From a virus, in the IMG/VR virus record IMGVR_UViG_3300025115_000030, positions 1-38,459 of that record: 38,459 nucleotides of DNA; one strand, given 5' to 3'. Positions 29,364 to 36,600 of this stretch are shown piece by piece; the stretch's first letter is position 1, and every line of letters begins with the position of its first letter. The notes under the pieces were generated by a model, which saw nothing but the letters and a program-made list of their open reading frames with translations, was not told the DNA's origin and searched no databases. A program made the position numbers and the translations under genes.

Positions 29364-31442
29364 TTATACTTGCGGAGGCGGTTCGACCGCCACCACAGAA
29401 ACTTCTGGACTTGGCTGCGGTGCCACGCCGAATCGGTCAATGACCTCCAGCGCCTGCTTCTGGTCCATGGCGTCGACCTCAGACACGGTCTTGAGGGTCT
29501 TGGCCTTGGTCTCCTCGGCCTTAGCGACCGTGAGCACGGTGTCGGCACGCGAACGTTGGGCGTTGGCCTCAGCCTCCTGGGCCGCAGCCTGCAGGTACAG
29601 AGTCTGGGCGTCAGGTTTGGCGTTCTGAGCTTCCTGAATGAGGGTTTGCTTCTCCTCATCAGTCGGTTCGACGACACCCAGGCGCAGCAGCTTCTTGCGG
29701 AAGTAGTCACGCACCTCGGTGATGCCCTCGCCTTCCATGTTCATCATGGCCATGGCCGACAGCACCTGCAGCGTCTCAGGATCCTGCGTGATCTGCATCA
29801 TGCCGGTCAGGGCGCGGACGGTGGCGGCGCGCTTGCTGGAGCTGGACGGGCCAACCTGCACAGCCACGTCGAACTCAGCCTCAGACAGGTCGTTCTCAAC
29901 TTCGACCTCGCCTTCTTCGCCGATCATGGGCTTGACCAGCTCGACTTGGCTCATCTCGCCCTGCTCGCCGATGCCCTTCATCTTGCGACCTTCCTCGACG
30001 TAGACCTCTTTGGCCATGCTGAGCCAGATTTCACCGCAGTGCTGGACGCCCTTGGCGAAGTTGCTCATGTAGATGAAGGCCTGCATGTCGAGCTTGTTCT
30101 GGATCAGCTCAACTGCCTTGCCCGAGATGTTAGATTCGAGCTTCTCAGCCGCTTGCTGGTTGCCCAACAGGTCTTGCATGTCCTGCTCAGTGATCTGCAG
30201 CAAAGCCGCCATGGCCGGAGGCACGTCAGGCGACTTGGTGTAGGCGGCAGGACCGGCAAGAGTCTGGTTGCCGTTCATGTCAGTGATCGGGTTGATCAGC
30301 AGGTAGGGGTAGTTCTTGATGTTGTCCTCAGACCACATGACTTGGTGGCCCGCGATCTGCTCAGGAGTCAGGATCGGCTTCTGCACCGAGGACAAGGCGC
30401 TGATCTCGCCAAGCTTGGACCGTTGCATGTTGGCCAGGCGTTGAGCATCCTTGGCTAGGCGCACGTGACCCATGCAGCGCTCGACGTTGTCGATGAACCA
30501 GCGCTTGCCATACACCACAACGATGGGGATGTACTTGCCGGCGATGTAGCCGCAGTCCTCGAGCACACGGGCGCCGTTCAGGATGTACTTGCGCACCTTG
30601 CGGCGCTTGACCTGCTTGGTGCGGACCAGCTTGCTGCCAACAGCCTCGAGCTTAGTCAGCAGCTCCGGATCCTTCTCGAAGTCGCCATCGAAGTAGCGCT
30701 CCTCGCCGCCAGCCAAATCTTGCCACACTTGCACAGTTTCACGGGTCTCCTCGACGCGGTAGTACTCGGCCACGAAGACAACGTCAGGTGTGAGCCAGTC
30801 AAACTCCCATTGGTGCACTTCCTTGGGCCAGCTGGCCGGGTCGTCGCCCCACTCCTCGGCGTAAGCATCGCGGGTCATGGCGGTCAGCACGAAGCAGCGC
30901 TTGGCATCGGACTTGTCTTGCCGCTTGGCGTTCAGGTCAAAGAACACCGAGCTGTCGGCGTCGAAGATCGGCTCGATGCGGATGCGCTGGCGCTCGTCTT
31001 CTGGATCCTCGTCGTTCTCGTACTCAGTCCGCAGGCGCCAAGCCCCGATGCCGCCAGCCACGGCCTCCTCAAAGGCGTTGTCATAGGCCTCATCGGCCAC
31101 GCTGTCTTGTTCATCGGCGCGGTACAGGTCGTCGCAGGTGTCGGCCAGCTTGTCGTACTCTGCGCCTTCCTTGCTCACAAAGTCGACGGTGATGCGGTTG
31201 TTGCGGTACTCGTTGATGATGCGAATGACCGACAGGTGAATCTTGTTAACCTCGAACTTCGGCTTGTTCTCGAACTGCTTGGCCAGCGGACCTTCCCACT
31301 GGGCACCAGCGATCGAGTAGAAGCGGCGGTCTTGGAGGCACTGCAACCGTTCGTCGCGCAAGGCGGACTGGATGTTGTCGAACTCCACCATGGCTTCATA
31401 GTGGATTTGCGCGTGGCGCTCGGCTTTTGACATTCGGGCCAT
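29364..31442 (-). CDS. Portal protein, P22 gp1-like
   Basis: A 692-residue portal that forms the dodecameric packaging vertex. The N-terminal part (YEAMVEFDNIQSALRDERLQCLQDRRFYSIAGAQWEG) and VNKIHLSVIRIINEYRNNRITVDF are typical of P22-type portals. The long C-terminal helical barrel region is rich in Ala, Gln and Glu (QAAAQEAEANAQRSRADTVLTVAKAEE). It starts three bases after the TerL stop. Length is close to P22 gp1. Confidence 0.94.
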   Translation of the reverse strand: MARMSKAERHAQIHYEAMVEFDNIQSALRDERLQCLQDRRFYSIAGAQWEGPLAKQFENKPKFEVNKIHLSVIRIINEYRNNRITVDFVSKEGAEYDKLADTCDDLYRADEQDSVADEAYDNAFEEAVAGGIGAWRLRTEYENDEDPEDERQRIRIEPIFDADSSVFFDLNAKRQDKSDAKRCFVLTAMTRDAYAEEWGDDPASWPKEVHQWEFDWLTPDVVFVAEYYRVEETRETVQVWQDLAGGEERYFDGDFEKDPELLTKLEAVGSKLVRTKQVKRRKVRKYILNGARVLEDCGYIAGKYIPIVVVYGKRWFIDNVERCMGHVRLAKDAQRLANMQRSKLGEISALSSVQKPILTPEQIAGHQVMWSEDNIKNYPYLLINPITDMNGNQTLAGPAAYTKSPDVPPAMAALLQITEQDMQDLLGNQQAAEKLESNISGKAVELIQNKLDMQAFIYMSNFAKGVQHCGEIWLSMAKEVYVEEGRKMKGIGEQGEMSQVELVKPMIGEEGEVEVENDLSEAEFDVAVQVGPSSSSKRAATVRALTGMMQITQDPETLQVLSAMAMMNMEGEGITEVRDYFRKKLLRLGVVEPTDEEKQTLIQEAQNAKPDAQTLYLQAAAQEAEANAQRSRADTVLTVAKAEETKAKTLKTVSEVDAMDQKQALEVIDRFGVAPQPSPEVSVVAVEPPPQV

Positions 31443-31445
31443 GGT

Positions 31446-32792
31446 TTAGTTCCTGTTGAAATGGTGGACAGAGGCGACCGGAGTTGCATCGATCTTCTTG
31501 GGTTCCGGACGCACTGGCCATTCGTGGTCGACGCAGTAGCCGATGGCCGTCGTGATGTGCTGATACTCGCCATCCTCCTCAAGGAAGGTAGAACCCTTCT
31601 TGATCTGCACGGTGGCCAAGCCCTTGTGAGCGTAAGGTGCCGTGACCGGGTTCACGAAGAGACTACGCTTCCCAGCCGCGTTGCAAATCTTGGCACGCAC
31701 GGCGTTCTGGCGATCACGAATGGCAGGAGCTGCGTTCTTGACCTTGCGCACCACGGTCCAGTTGTTCGACTTCAGCACACCTTCGATCTCAGTGTAGTCC
31801 GAGGCGTGGCCGTGCTTCTCACCGGCTCGGCCTGCTGGGTCACCATACACGATGACAGTCCGGTTTTTGTGGTTCTTGAACTTCTCCACGAACTCAAGGG
31901 CCGATTGCCGAGCCACTGCGGACTGGAGCACGATCTCGTCGAGGATGTAGAAGTCATCGCCACGACGCACACCGATGCCAGACGACATGGGCGTGTAGTT
32001 GAAGTCGTGGTGCCACATGAGTTGCTCATGGGGCTTGATGGTTTCATTCGTCTCGTTCTCAGGGCCATAGTCCTCGTAGACCTTGCCCGCAGCCGTCTCG
32101 AAGCTGGCTTCGTACTCCTGGCGGAACTGCTTCAACGACATGCGGCGCTTGGCGGCCTCGATGACGTCAGCAGGCAGGATGTCGGCCGACTTCCACGTGT
32201 ACAGCTTCCAGTCAAGATCATTGCTGGTCCTGGCGTACTCGGCCATCTCGTAGTAGTGGTTCAAGCCGTCAGGTACACCGATCAACCAGCACCATGCGCG
32301 ATAGTCAGGCTTGGTCGGGTTGAACGTGTCGAGGGCTGGGCTGATGTTCTCCTCCCAAGCACCTTCGCGTACGTCAGCAATCTCGTCGATGATGCCGCCA
32401 GCCCAGAACACACCTTCCATGCGCTGAGGTTGGTCAAGACCGATAAGGCTGATCGTGCTGCCGTTGGGGAGGCGGATCTGTAGCTCAGACTCGCTCACTG
32501 AGCGGTCGCCCAAGACTGAGGTGAAGCACAGGCGCTTGAGGTCGGCCCAGTAGATCCGCTTGACTTGGTCCCGAGTGGGAGCAGCTACGAAGTAGGGGCC
32601 GGGTTCCCGCATGGCCTCACGAACCACGAAGCGCTTGGCGCGTTCTGTCTTGCCTGACCGGCGACCAGCCGGGACCACCTTGAACCGCACTGGGTCATTG
32701 ACCAAAGAGGTCTGCACCGGGTGCTCAGTCAGCGGGTACCAACGGGCAATGTCCTGCGCGTGAGCTGGGTTGATGGCCTGAAGCTCGCTCAT
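31446..32792 (-). CDS. terL: Terminase large subunit
   Basis: A 448-residue packaging motor. Walker A is PAGRRSGKT (Lys48) and Walker B is GGIIDEIAD (Asp136, Glu137). The RNase H-like nuclease domain has HDFNYTPMS (Asp263), YGDPAGR (Asp318) and a late GYCVDHEWP Asp. It cuts concatemers and drives DNA into the prohead through the portal. The start overlaps the terS stop by four bases. The P22-like virion context suggests headful packaging, though this cannot be read from the sequence alone. Confidence 0.95.
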   Translation of the reverse strand: MSELQAINPAHAQDIARWYPLTEHPVQTSLVNDPVRFKVVPAGRRSGKTERAKRFVVREAMREPGPYFVAAPTRDQVKRIYWADLKRLCFTSVLGDRSVSESELQIRLPNGSTISLIGLDQPQRMEGVFWAGGIIDEIADVREGAWEENISPALDTFNPTKPDYRAWCWLIGVPDGLNHYYEMAEYARTSNDLDWKLYTWKSADILPADVIEAAKRRMSLKQFRQEYEASFETAAGKVYEDYGPENETNETIKPHEQLMWHHDFNYTPMSSGIGVRRGDDFYILDEIVLQSAVARQSALEFVEKFKNHKNRTVIVYGDPAGRAGEKHGHASDYTEIEGVLKSNNWTVVRKVKNAAPAIRDRQNAVRAKICNAAGKRSLFVNPVTAPYAHKGLATVQIKKGSTFLEEDGEYQHITTAIGYCVDHEWPVRPEPKKIDATPVASVHHFNRN

Positions 32793-33157
32793 ACAGGCAG
32801 CTTCTCCGCGATGGATTTCAGGGTCTCAGACACGGCGTCAGTGTTGCCAGTGATCGAGACGTTTTGCACGGCAAGGCGAGGTGCGTAGTACGGGGAGGCG
32901 GCTTTTGCGGCATCGATGCGGGTGGGGAAGTCAGCATATACCTCTTCGGTGATCAGCTCGCGACCTTTCTCGTTGCCCTGCTTGTCGTAGATGATCTTCC
33001 AACGCTTCTGCTCAATGGGCTCGCCGCGTGACACCTTCAACAACCACTCGTGGGGCAGCATCCCGGACTCAGCAGCGACCTTGCGGGCTTCGGCGGTGAC
33101 GGAGTTGGTCCGACCTTTCGGCCGCCCTGCTCCTGGTCGCGCTCCACCAACTGCCAT
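32789..33157 (-). CDS. terS: Terminase small subunit
   Basis: A 122-residue protein from the ATG ending at 33157 behind GGAG. The N-terminus GGARPGAGRPKGRTNSVTAEARK is the usual AT-hook-like start of small terminases, followed by a helical oligomerisation region (HEWLLKVSRGEPIEQKRW) and YYAPRLAVQNVS. It recognises the packaging site and presents DNA to TerL. It is the first gene of the late operon. The in-frame sequence upstream of this ATG holds promoter P6 and the operator, so it is not coding. Confidence 0.88.
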   Translation of the reverse strand: MAVGGARPGAGRPKGRTNSVTAEARKVAAESGMLPHEWLLKVSRGEPIEQKRWKIIYDKQGNEKGRELITEEVYADFPTRIDAAKAASPYYAPRLAVQNVSITGNTDAVSETLKSIAEKLPV

Positions 33158-33178
33158 AGGCCCACTCCACAAAGAAAA

Positions 33179-33199
33179 GTTGTGAATCAAATTCACGAA
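33179..33199 (-). promoter_or_regulatory. 21-bp palindromic operator-like site at P6
   Basis: GTTGTGAATC at 33179-33188 and ATTCACGAA at 33191-33199 form an imperfect palindrome (core GTGAAT-CAA-ATTCAC). It begins eight bases after the P6 -10 box and covers the start of the late transcript. Sixteen of 21 positions match the site at 22103. Confidence 0.7.
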
Positions 33200-33206
33200 T
33201 GGGCGG

Positions 33207-33235
33207 ATCGTAACTTGTTTCCACCGTGGCGTAAA
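33207..33235 (-). promoter_or_regulatory. Late promoter P6 (leftward)
   Basis: On the minus strand TTTACG (33230-33235) and TACGAT (33207-33212) have a 17-bp spacer. It drives terS and the morphogenesis operon. The upstream CACATGTG palindrome (33245-33252) could bind an activator, but no second copy is seen at P7. Confidence 0.75.
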
Positions 33236-33493
33236 CCGCTCTAACACATGTGGAGCCTCTCGTACATAGGTGGGAGGCCCACTACACCGCGGCGGGGCCA
33301 CGGCCTGTGTAGCGAGTTCTGTAGTAGCGTAAGTTGTTAATCTGTAAGGAGTTTTTCAGAAACTACATAAACTACAGTCCTCTTCTCTTTCTATCTTTCT
33401 AAAGTAAAGAAAGAAATAAAGATATATATTTAGAAAGAGAGGAGTAGAGAATAGGGCGCCCCGTAGCTGAGTAGTTCTGTAGCGGTAGTGTAG
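33236..33493. other. Gene-free divergent regulatory region
   Basis: About 260 bases without a credible ORF on either strand. It holds a hairpin with CTACAC (33282-33287) and GTGTAG (33307-33312) arms. A 10-bp direct repeat, AGTTCTGTAG, occurs at 33315-33324 and 33473-33482. An AT-rich core with iteron-like octamers lies between. It separates leftward promoter P6 from rightward promoter P5. The AT-rich core is described separately as a possible replication origin. Confidence 0.7.
33330..33450. other. AT-rich iteron-like region, candidate replication origin
   Basis: This stretch is strikingly AT-rich against a GC-rich genome. TCTTTCTA occurs twice in tandem (33386-33393, 33394-33401) and once inverted (33431-33438). 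TCTCTTTCTA (33384-33393) can pair with TAGAAAGAGA (33431-33440), or CTTTCTAAA (33395-33403) with TTTAGAAAG (33429-33437). A purine-rich run lies in the loop. Position between diverging operons and next to the primase-helicase module fits an origin. A regulatory role is the alternative. Confidence 0.5.
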
Positions 33494-33522
33494 TTTACAG
33501 GTCATTCAATATAGAATATGAT
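33494..33522 (+). promoter_or_regulatory. Promoter P5 (rightward)
   Basis: TTTACA (33494-33499) and TATGAT (33517-33522) with a 17-bp spacer, 24 bases before ATG 33547. A second possible -10, TAGAAT, overlaps it. It is the first rightward promoter of the divergent region, so probably immediate early. Confidence 0.85.
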
Positions 33523-33546
33523 TTGTCACTTTACAGGAGAAAGACC

Positions 33547-33933
33547 ATGGCCCCAGAACTTATCAATTTGCTCCAACACTTGGTGGATGCGCTTCCAAGC
33601 GCCAAGCGCCAAGCGCCACAAGAACTGCTCGAACTGGTCAAATTACAAGTCCCAAAGCCTCGTTGGGACGAGGAGCAGCGGGCCAAACAATCGAAGACCA
33701 TTTCAGAATACTGGTCCAAGCGACGTGTCGAGCAACCATTCCAACTCAAATACCGGGACGGAACCACTCGGCAAATTCAAGGTTGGGAGGCTGTAGCTAA
33801 GCTTGCAGGTGTCAAAGAGTCAACACTCAAGATCAAGTTCTCTAAGGCCGGAGGACTTCGTGCGCAGTTCTTCGATCAAGAATCCATGGAGGTGGTAGAC
33901 ATCATCAAGTTGCCTTACGGGCAGGAGAAATAA
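33547..33933 (+). CDS. Putative early regulator with helix-turn-helix-like segment
   Basis: A 128-residue protein from ATG 33547 behind AGGAGA. The basic middle (EEQRAKQSKTISEYWSKRR) is followed by a segment GWEAVAKLAGVKESTLKIKFSKAGG that reads like a helix-turn-helix. It is the first rightward gene beside the divergent late and early promoters, the usual place of a phage regulator, so it could be the protein that binds the 21-bp operators; this is inference. Three tandem copies of the heptamer CCAAGCG occur in codons 17-23 (33595-33615). No named family is recognised. Confidence 0.7.
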   Translation: MAPELINLLQHLVDALPSAKRQAPQELLELVKLQVPKPRWDEEQRAKQSKTISEYWSKRRVEQPFQLKYRDGTTRQIQGWEAVAKLAGVKESTLKIKFSKAGGLRAQFFDQESMEVVDIIKLPYGQEK

Positions 33934-33940
33934 CCCACCG

Positions 33941-33969
33941 TTTACGTCTGGCAATAATCGAACTAGAAT
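33941..33969 (+). promoter_or_regulatory. Promoter P4 (rightward)
   Basis: TTTACG (33941-33946) and TAGAAT (33964-33969) with a 17-bp spacer, directly after the 33547 gene. The expected start near 33976 coincides with the base of the long RNA stem that begins at 33977. Confidence 0.82.
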
Positions 33970-33975
33970 TTGTCT

Positions 33976-34068
33976 TGGCCGCCCCGGTCGTGACGTCTCC
34001 TTCGGTTGTTAAACCATGGTCCGCGTCGATCCCCTCAGCAAGGTTCATGGTCGGGGTGGCCACCTTTT
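33976..34068 (+). ncRNA. Candidate antisense small RNA with anti-Shine-Dalgarno loop
   Basis: From the start expected for P4, bases 33977-33993 pair without interruption with 34045-34061. This gives 17 pairs, including four G-U wobbles (81/57, 87/51, 88/50, 90/48 in last digits). The stem is followed by ACC-UUUU (34062-34068), similar to an intrinsic terminator. The 51-nt loop has a small CCUU/AAGG helix (33999-34002/34040-34043) and a GGUU-GUUA-AACC hairpin, leaving GAUCCCCUCAGC mainly single-stranded. Bases 34029-34045 are the exact complement of the ribosome-binding site of the gene at 8242; 34028-34040 of the 36282 leader; 34033-34042 of the leader at 1356. It could also act as a cis leader of the primase gene. 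Confidence 0.6.
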
Positions 34069-34086
34069 CATGCGGCTGAGCGCATG
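34069..34086 (+). other. Second hairpin in the primase leader
   Basis: CATGCG (34069-34074) and CGCATG (34081-34086) form a 6-bp stem with loop GCTGAG, directly after the candidate small RNA. Downstream TGCTGAGG at 34095-34102 is complementary to CCTCAGCA at 34033-34040, so a read-through transcript could also refold on itself. Confidence 0.5.
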
Positions 34087-34108
34087 GTAGGCCGATGCTG
34101 AGGCGGCT

Positions 34109-34195
34109 ATGATCGACGAATTGAGGACCGAAACACAATGGCAACCACAAGAAAGAAGACGGCACCAGCCGCCGACCACAAAGCGCTCGCCCTAG
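34109..34195 (+). CDS. Possible 28-codon leader ORF overlapping the primase start
   Basis: ATG 34109 follows TGAGG with good spacing, in a context resembling the P1 and P2 leaders (TGCTGAGGCGGCTATG). It reads MIDELRTETQWQPQERRRHQ and ends at TAG 34193-34195, overlapping the primase gene in another frame. It may be a translated leader peptide that controls the primase, or chance. No homologue is expected. Confidence 0.3.
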   Translation: MIDELRTETQWQPQERRRHQPPTTKRSP

Positions 34196-36237
34196 GCGAA
34201 GCCAAGCTCAAATCAAGCGGGCTCACGCTCGACGACGCCAAGCTGCTTAGTATGCACTGCTTAGGAGCCCAGCAGACGGCGGCTCAGCACCAAGCATTCA
34301 AGCAGCTTTGTAGTCTCCGCATCGATTACCTAGACCCTGACGGCAAACCCCTCAGCGACTGGCCGGGCAGCAAGCCCTTCTACCGCCTCAGGTACCTCGA
34401 GACCGCAACTGACTTCTCATCGATGACTGAGAAGAAGCCAGTCAGGTACGTGCAAGAACCCAACACGGCGCCCGTCGCCTACTACCCAGCCAACCAAGAC
34501 TGGTCTGGTCTGCTTGGCGACACCGACCAACCCTTGATCCTCACTGAGGGCGAACTCAAAGCCGCCAAGGCCTGCAAGGAAGGCTTCCCCACCATCGGGC
34601 TGGGTGGCGTGTACAACTGGCGCAGCCACAAACTCGGCGTCGATTGGCTCCCCAGCCTCGACCTCGTGCGGTGGCTCAAGCGTAACGTTTACATCTGCTT
34701 CGACTCGGACTACAAGACCAACCCCATGGTCTGCGCGGCTTTGCGTGAACTGGCTGAGGAGTTGCATCGGCGCGGGTGCTTCGTGCATCTGGTCTCGCTG
34801 CCGCAGCTACCAGGCCTTGAGAAGGTAGGGCTTGATGACTTCCTCGTCCACGCCGGACCCTCAGCCGTCACGATGTTCCGCGGCTTGCTCACGGAGGCTG
34901 AGCCCCTGGGGCTGACGGCTCCGCTGTGGTCGCTGAACGACAAGTACGTCTACGTGCAAGACCCGGGTCTCATCGTCGATCAAGACACCCGGTTCAAGGC
35001 TTCACCATCTGCCTTCAAGGAGCACCTGCAGGCGCCTCTCAACTACCATGAGCGAAACCTCAAGCAGGATGGCGCGGTCAGCTTTAAGGCGGTCTCGGCA
35101 GCTGCCGCTTGGTTGCGCTGGCCCTTGCGCACGGAGGTCACGAAGCTCACCTACCAGCCTGGGTCTGAGCGCTTCATCACGGAGCCGAGGCCTATGTTCA
35201 ACATCTGGCCGGGCTGGGGTGTCGAACCGGTTGAGGACGACGTCAGTCTGTTCCTGCAGCTTGTCGACCACATCTTCACGAACGCCGAACCTGAGGCCAA
35301 GCAGTGGTTCCTGCGCTGGTGCGCTTACCCCTTGCAGCACCCGGGTGTCAAGTTGTTCAGCTCGGTCGTCATCCACGGCATCCGCCACGGTACAGGTAAG
35401 TCACTGCTGGGCTACACGCTGGCCCGGATCTACGGGAAGAACTTCACCGAGATTAGCCAGATGGATCTGCACGGCGCCTTCAACGAGTGGGCCGAGGGCA
35501 AGCAGTTCGTCATGGGCGACGACGTGACCGGCTCGAACAAGCGGCAGGATGCCGACTTCCTCAAGAAGCTCATCACGCAGCGGGAGCTCCGCGTCAACGG
35601 CAAGTACGTGCCTACCTACACGGTGCCGGACTGCATCAACTACTTCTTCACCGCCAATCACCCGGATTCGTTCTTCTTGGAAGACGACGACCGGCGCTTC
35701 TTCATCCACGAGGTGCAAGTCGGCCCCATGGACGAGGCGTTCTACATGGAGTACGACTTGTGGCTGGACACGGGCGGCTCGGCTGCGGTGTTCGACTACC
35801 TGCTGAACCTGGACCTGGGCGACTTCAACCCGGCAGCCCCGGCCTTCAAGACGGCAGCCAAGGAGCGGATGATCGCCAACGTGCAATCGGACCTAGCCGG
35901 TTGGGTGCGCATGCTCCTGGCGACCCCGGACCACGTGCTGCGGGTCGGGGAGCTGGTCATCGACAAGGACTTGTTCACCAGCAAGGAGCTGCTGCAGTTC
36001 TACGACCCAACTGGGCGGACCGGCACCACAGCCAACGGGCTGGGTCGCGAGCTGGCGCGGGCCGGGGTCAGGCAGGTCTGCAACGGGAAGCCGGTGCGCT
36101 TGGCCGATGGGTCTCAGGGCCGGTTCTACGCGGTGCGGAACGTGGACCACTGGCTCACGGCTGTTGGGCCCCTTGTGATCGAGCACCTGAACAAGTGGGA
36201 CAAGAAGCAAAGCGGGCAAAAAGCCGCAAAATATTGA
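34138..36237 (+). CDS. Primase-helicase (TOPRIM-like domain plus SF3-type helicase)
   Basis: A 699-residue bifunctional replication protein. The N-terminal half carries a TOPRIM-like fold of the DUF3854 type: LILTEGELKAAKA with Glu137, then VYICFDSD with Asp189 and Asp191. The C-terminal half is an AAA/SF3 helicase (DUF5906-like) with Walker A GIRHGTGKSLL (Lys421), Walker B region KQFVMGDDV, and the later TANHPDSFFLEDDDRRFF. It would unwind the fork and prime lagging-strand synthesis for the family A polymerase. No N-terminal zinc finger of T7 gp4 type is visible. The stop lies in the TTGAAA of promoter P3. Confidence 0.9.
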   Translation: MATTRKKTAPAADHKALALGEAKLKSSGLTLDDAKLLSMHCLGAQQTAAQHQAFKQLCSLRIDYLDPDGKPLSDWPGSKPFYRLRYLETATDFSSMTEKKPVRYVQEPNTAPVAYYPANQDWSGLLGDTDQPLILTEGELKAAKACKEGFPTIGLGGVYNWRSHKLGVDWLPSLDLVRWLKRNVYICFDSDYKTNPMVCAALRELAEELHRRGCFVHLVSLPQLPGLEKVGLDDFLVHAGPSAVTMFRGLLTEAEPLGLTAPLWSLNDKYVYVQDPGLIVDQDTRFKASPSAFKEHLQAPLNYHERNLKQDGAVSFKAVSAAAAWLRWPLRTEVTKLTYQPGSERFITEPRPMFNIWPGWGVEPVEDDVSLFLQLVDHIFTNAEPEAKQWFLRWCAYPLQHPGVKLFSSVVIHGIRHGTGKSLLGYTLARIYGKNFTEISQMDLHGAFNEWAEGKQFVMGDDVTGSNKRQDADFLKKLITQRELRVNGKYVPTYTVPDCINYFFTANHPDSFFLEDDDRRFFIHEVQVGPMDEAFYMEYDLWLDTGGSAAVFDYLLNLDLGDFNPAAPAFKTAAKERMIANVQSDLAGWVRMLLATPDHVLRVGELVIDKDLFTSKELLQFYDPTGRTGTTANGLGRELARAGVRQVCNGKPVRLADGSQGRFYAVRNVDHWLTAVGPLVIEHLNKWDKKQSGQKAAKY

Positions 36238-36275
36238 AACCACATGTTTACAGCCGTGCTGGCGCAGATTAGAAT
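36234..36275 (+). promoter_or_regulatory. Promoter P3 (rightward)
   Basis: TTTACA (36247-36252) and TAGAAT (36270-36275) with a 17-bp spacer, beginning in TTGAAA that contains the primase stop codon. Arrangement is the same as P1 and P2. Confidence 0.85.
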
Positions 36276-36281
36276 CGCAAC

Positions 36282-36294
36282 TGCTGAGGGGATC
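36282..36294 (+). promoter_or_regulatory. P3 leader 5' end, 13-nt match to the 33976 RNA
   Basis: TGCTGAGGGGATC is the exact reverse complement of 34028-34040. It lies at the expected 5' end of the P3 transcript, 35 bases before ATG 36330, and not over the GGAG that serves that gene. Pairing here might affect stability or leader folding. Confidence 0.55.
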
Positions 36295-36329
36295 TTCCCA
36301 AGGCTATCATCAACCAATTGGAGTTCATC

Positions 36330-36521
36330 ATGAGCAAATTGCTGCAAGACGAGAAAGTCGCCGCCCTGGTCGAGAAGGAAGTCACCAAGGCCGTGAAGGC
36401 CGAGACCAAGCGTGTCCTGACCGTGATCAAGGAAGCCGAGCTGCCCGAGGACAAGGCCGCTGCGAAGGCTGCGAAGGAAGTCATCAAGGGCATCGTCGCC
36501 GGTATCAAGGAAGCTGCCTAA
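36330..36521 (+). CDS. Small helical Lys/Ala-rich protein
   Basis: A 63-residue protein from ATG 36330 behind TTGGAG. It is one long predicted helix, rich in Lys, Ala, Glu and Val (KVAALVEKEVTKAVKAETKR and AAAKAAKEVIKGIVAGIKEA). It stands alone between promoter P3 and a strong terminator, so it is made as a short, abundant monocistronic message. High expression and the histone-like composition suggest a DNA-associated or host-takeover protein; no family is recognised. Confidence 0.8.
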   Translation: MSKLLQDEKVAALVEKEVTKAVKAETKRVLTVIKEAELPEDKAAAKAAKEVIKGIVAGIKEAA

Positions 36522-36537
36522 GCTTCACAGCCGCAAG

Positions 36538-36573
36538 GGTGCCAGGAGTTCAGTTCCTAGGCACCTTTCTTTT
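36538..36573 (+). terminator. Intrinsic terminator
   Basis: GGTGCCAGGA (36538-36547) pairs with TCCT-A-GGCACC (36555-36565, one bulged A) across a 7-nt loop, followed by TTTCTTTT. It closes the P3 monocistron at 36330. Confidence 0.9.
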
Positions 36574-36600
36574 CACCTCAATGTAAATAAGGAGTTTCTT

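Noticed and set aside
29226-30458. 410-residue plus-strand open frame
   Set aside because: It is opposite portal and scaffold, both well identified. His/Leu/Val-rich shadow composition.
33330-33450. Leftward promoter in the AT-rich core
   Set aside because: Several TATATA-like boxes exist, but no -35 box of the TTTACA type at 17 bp, unlike every other promoter here.
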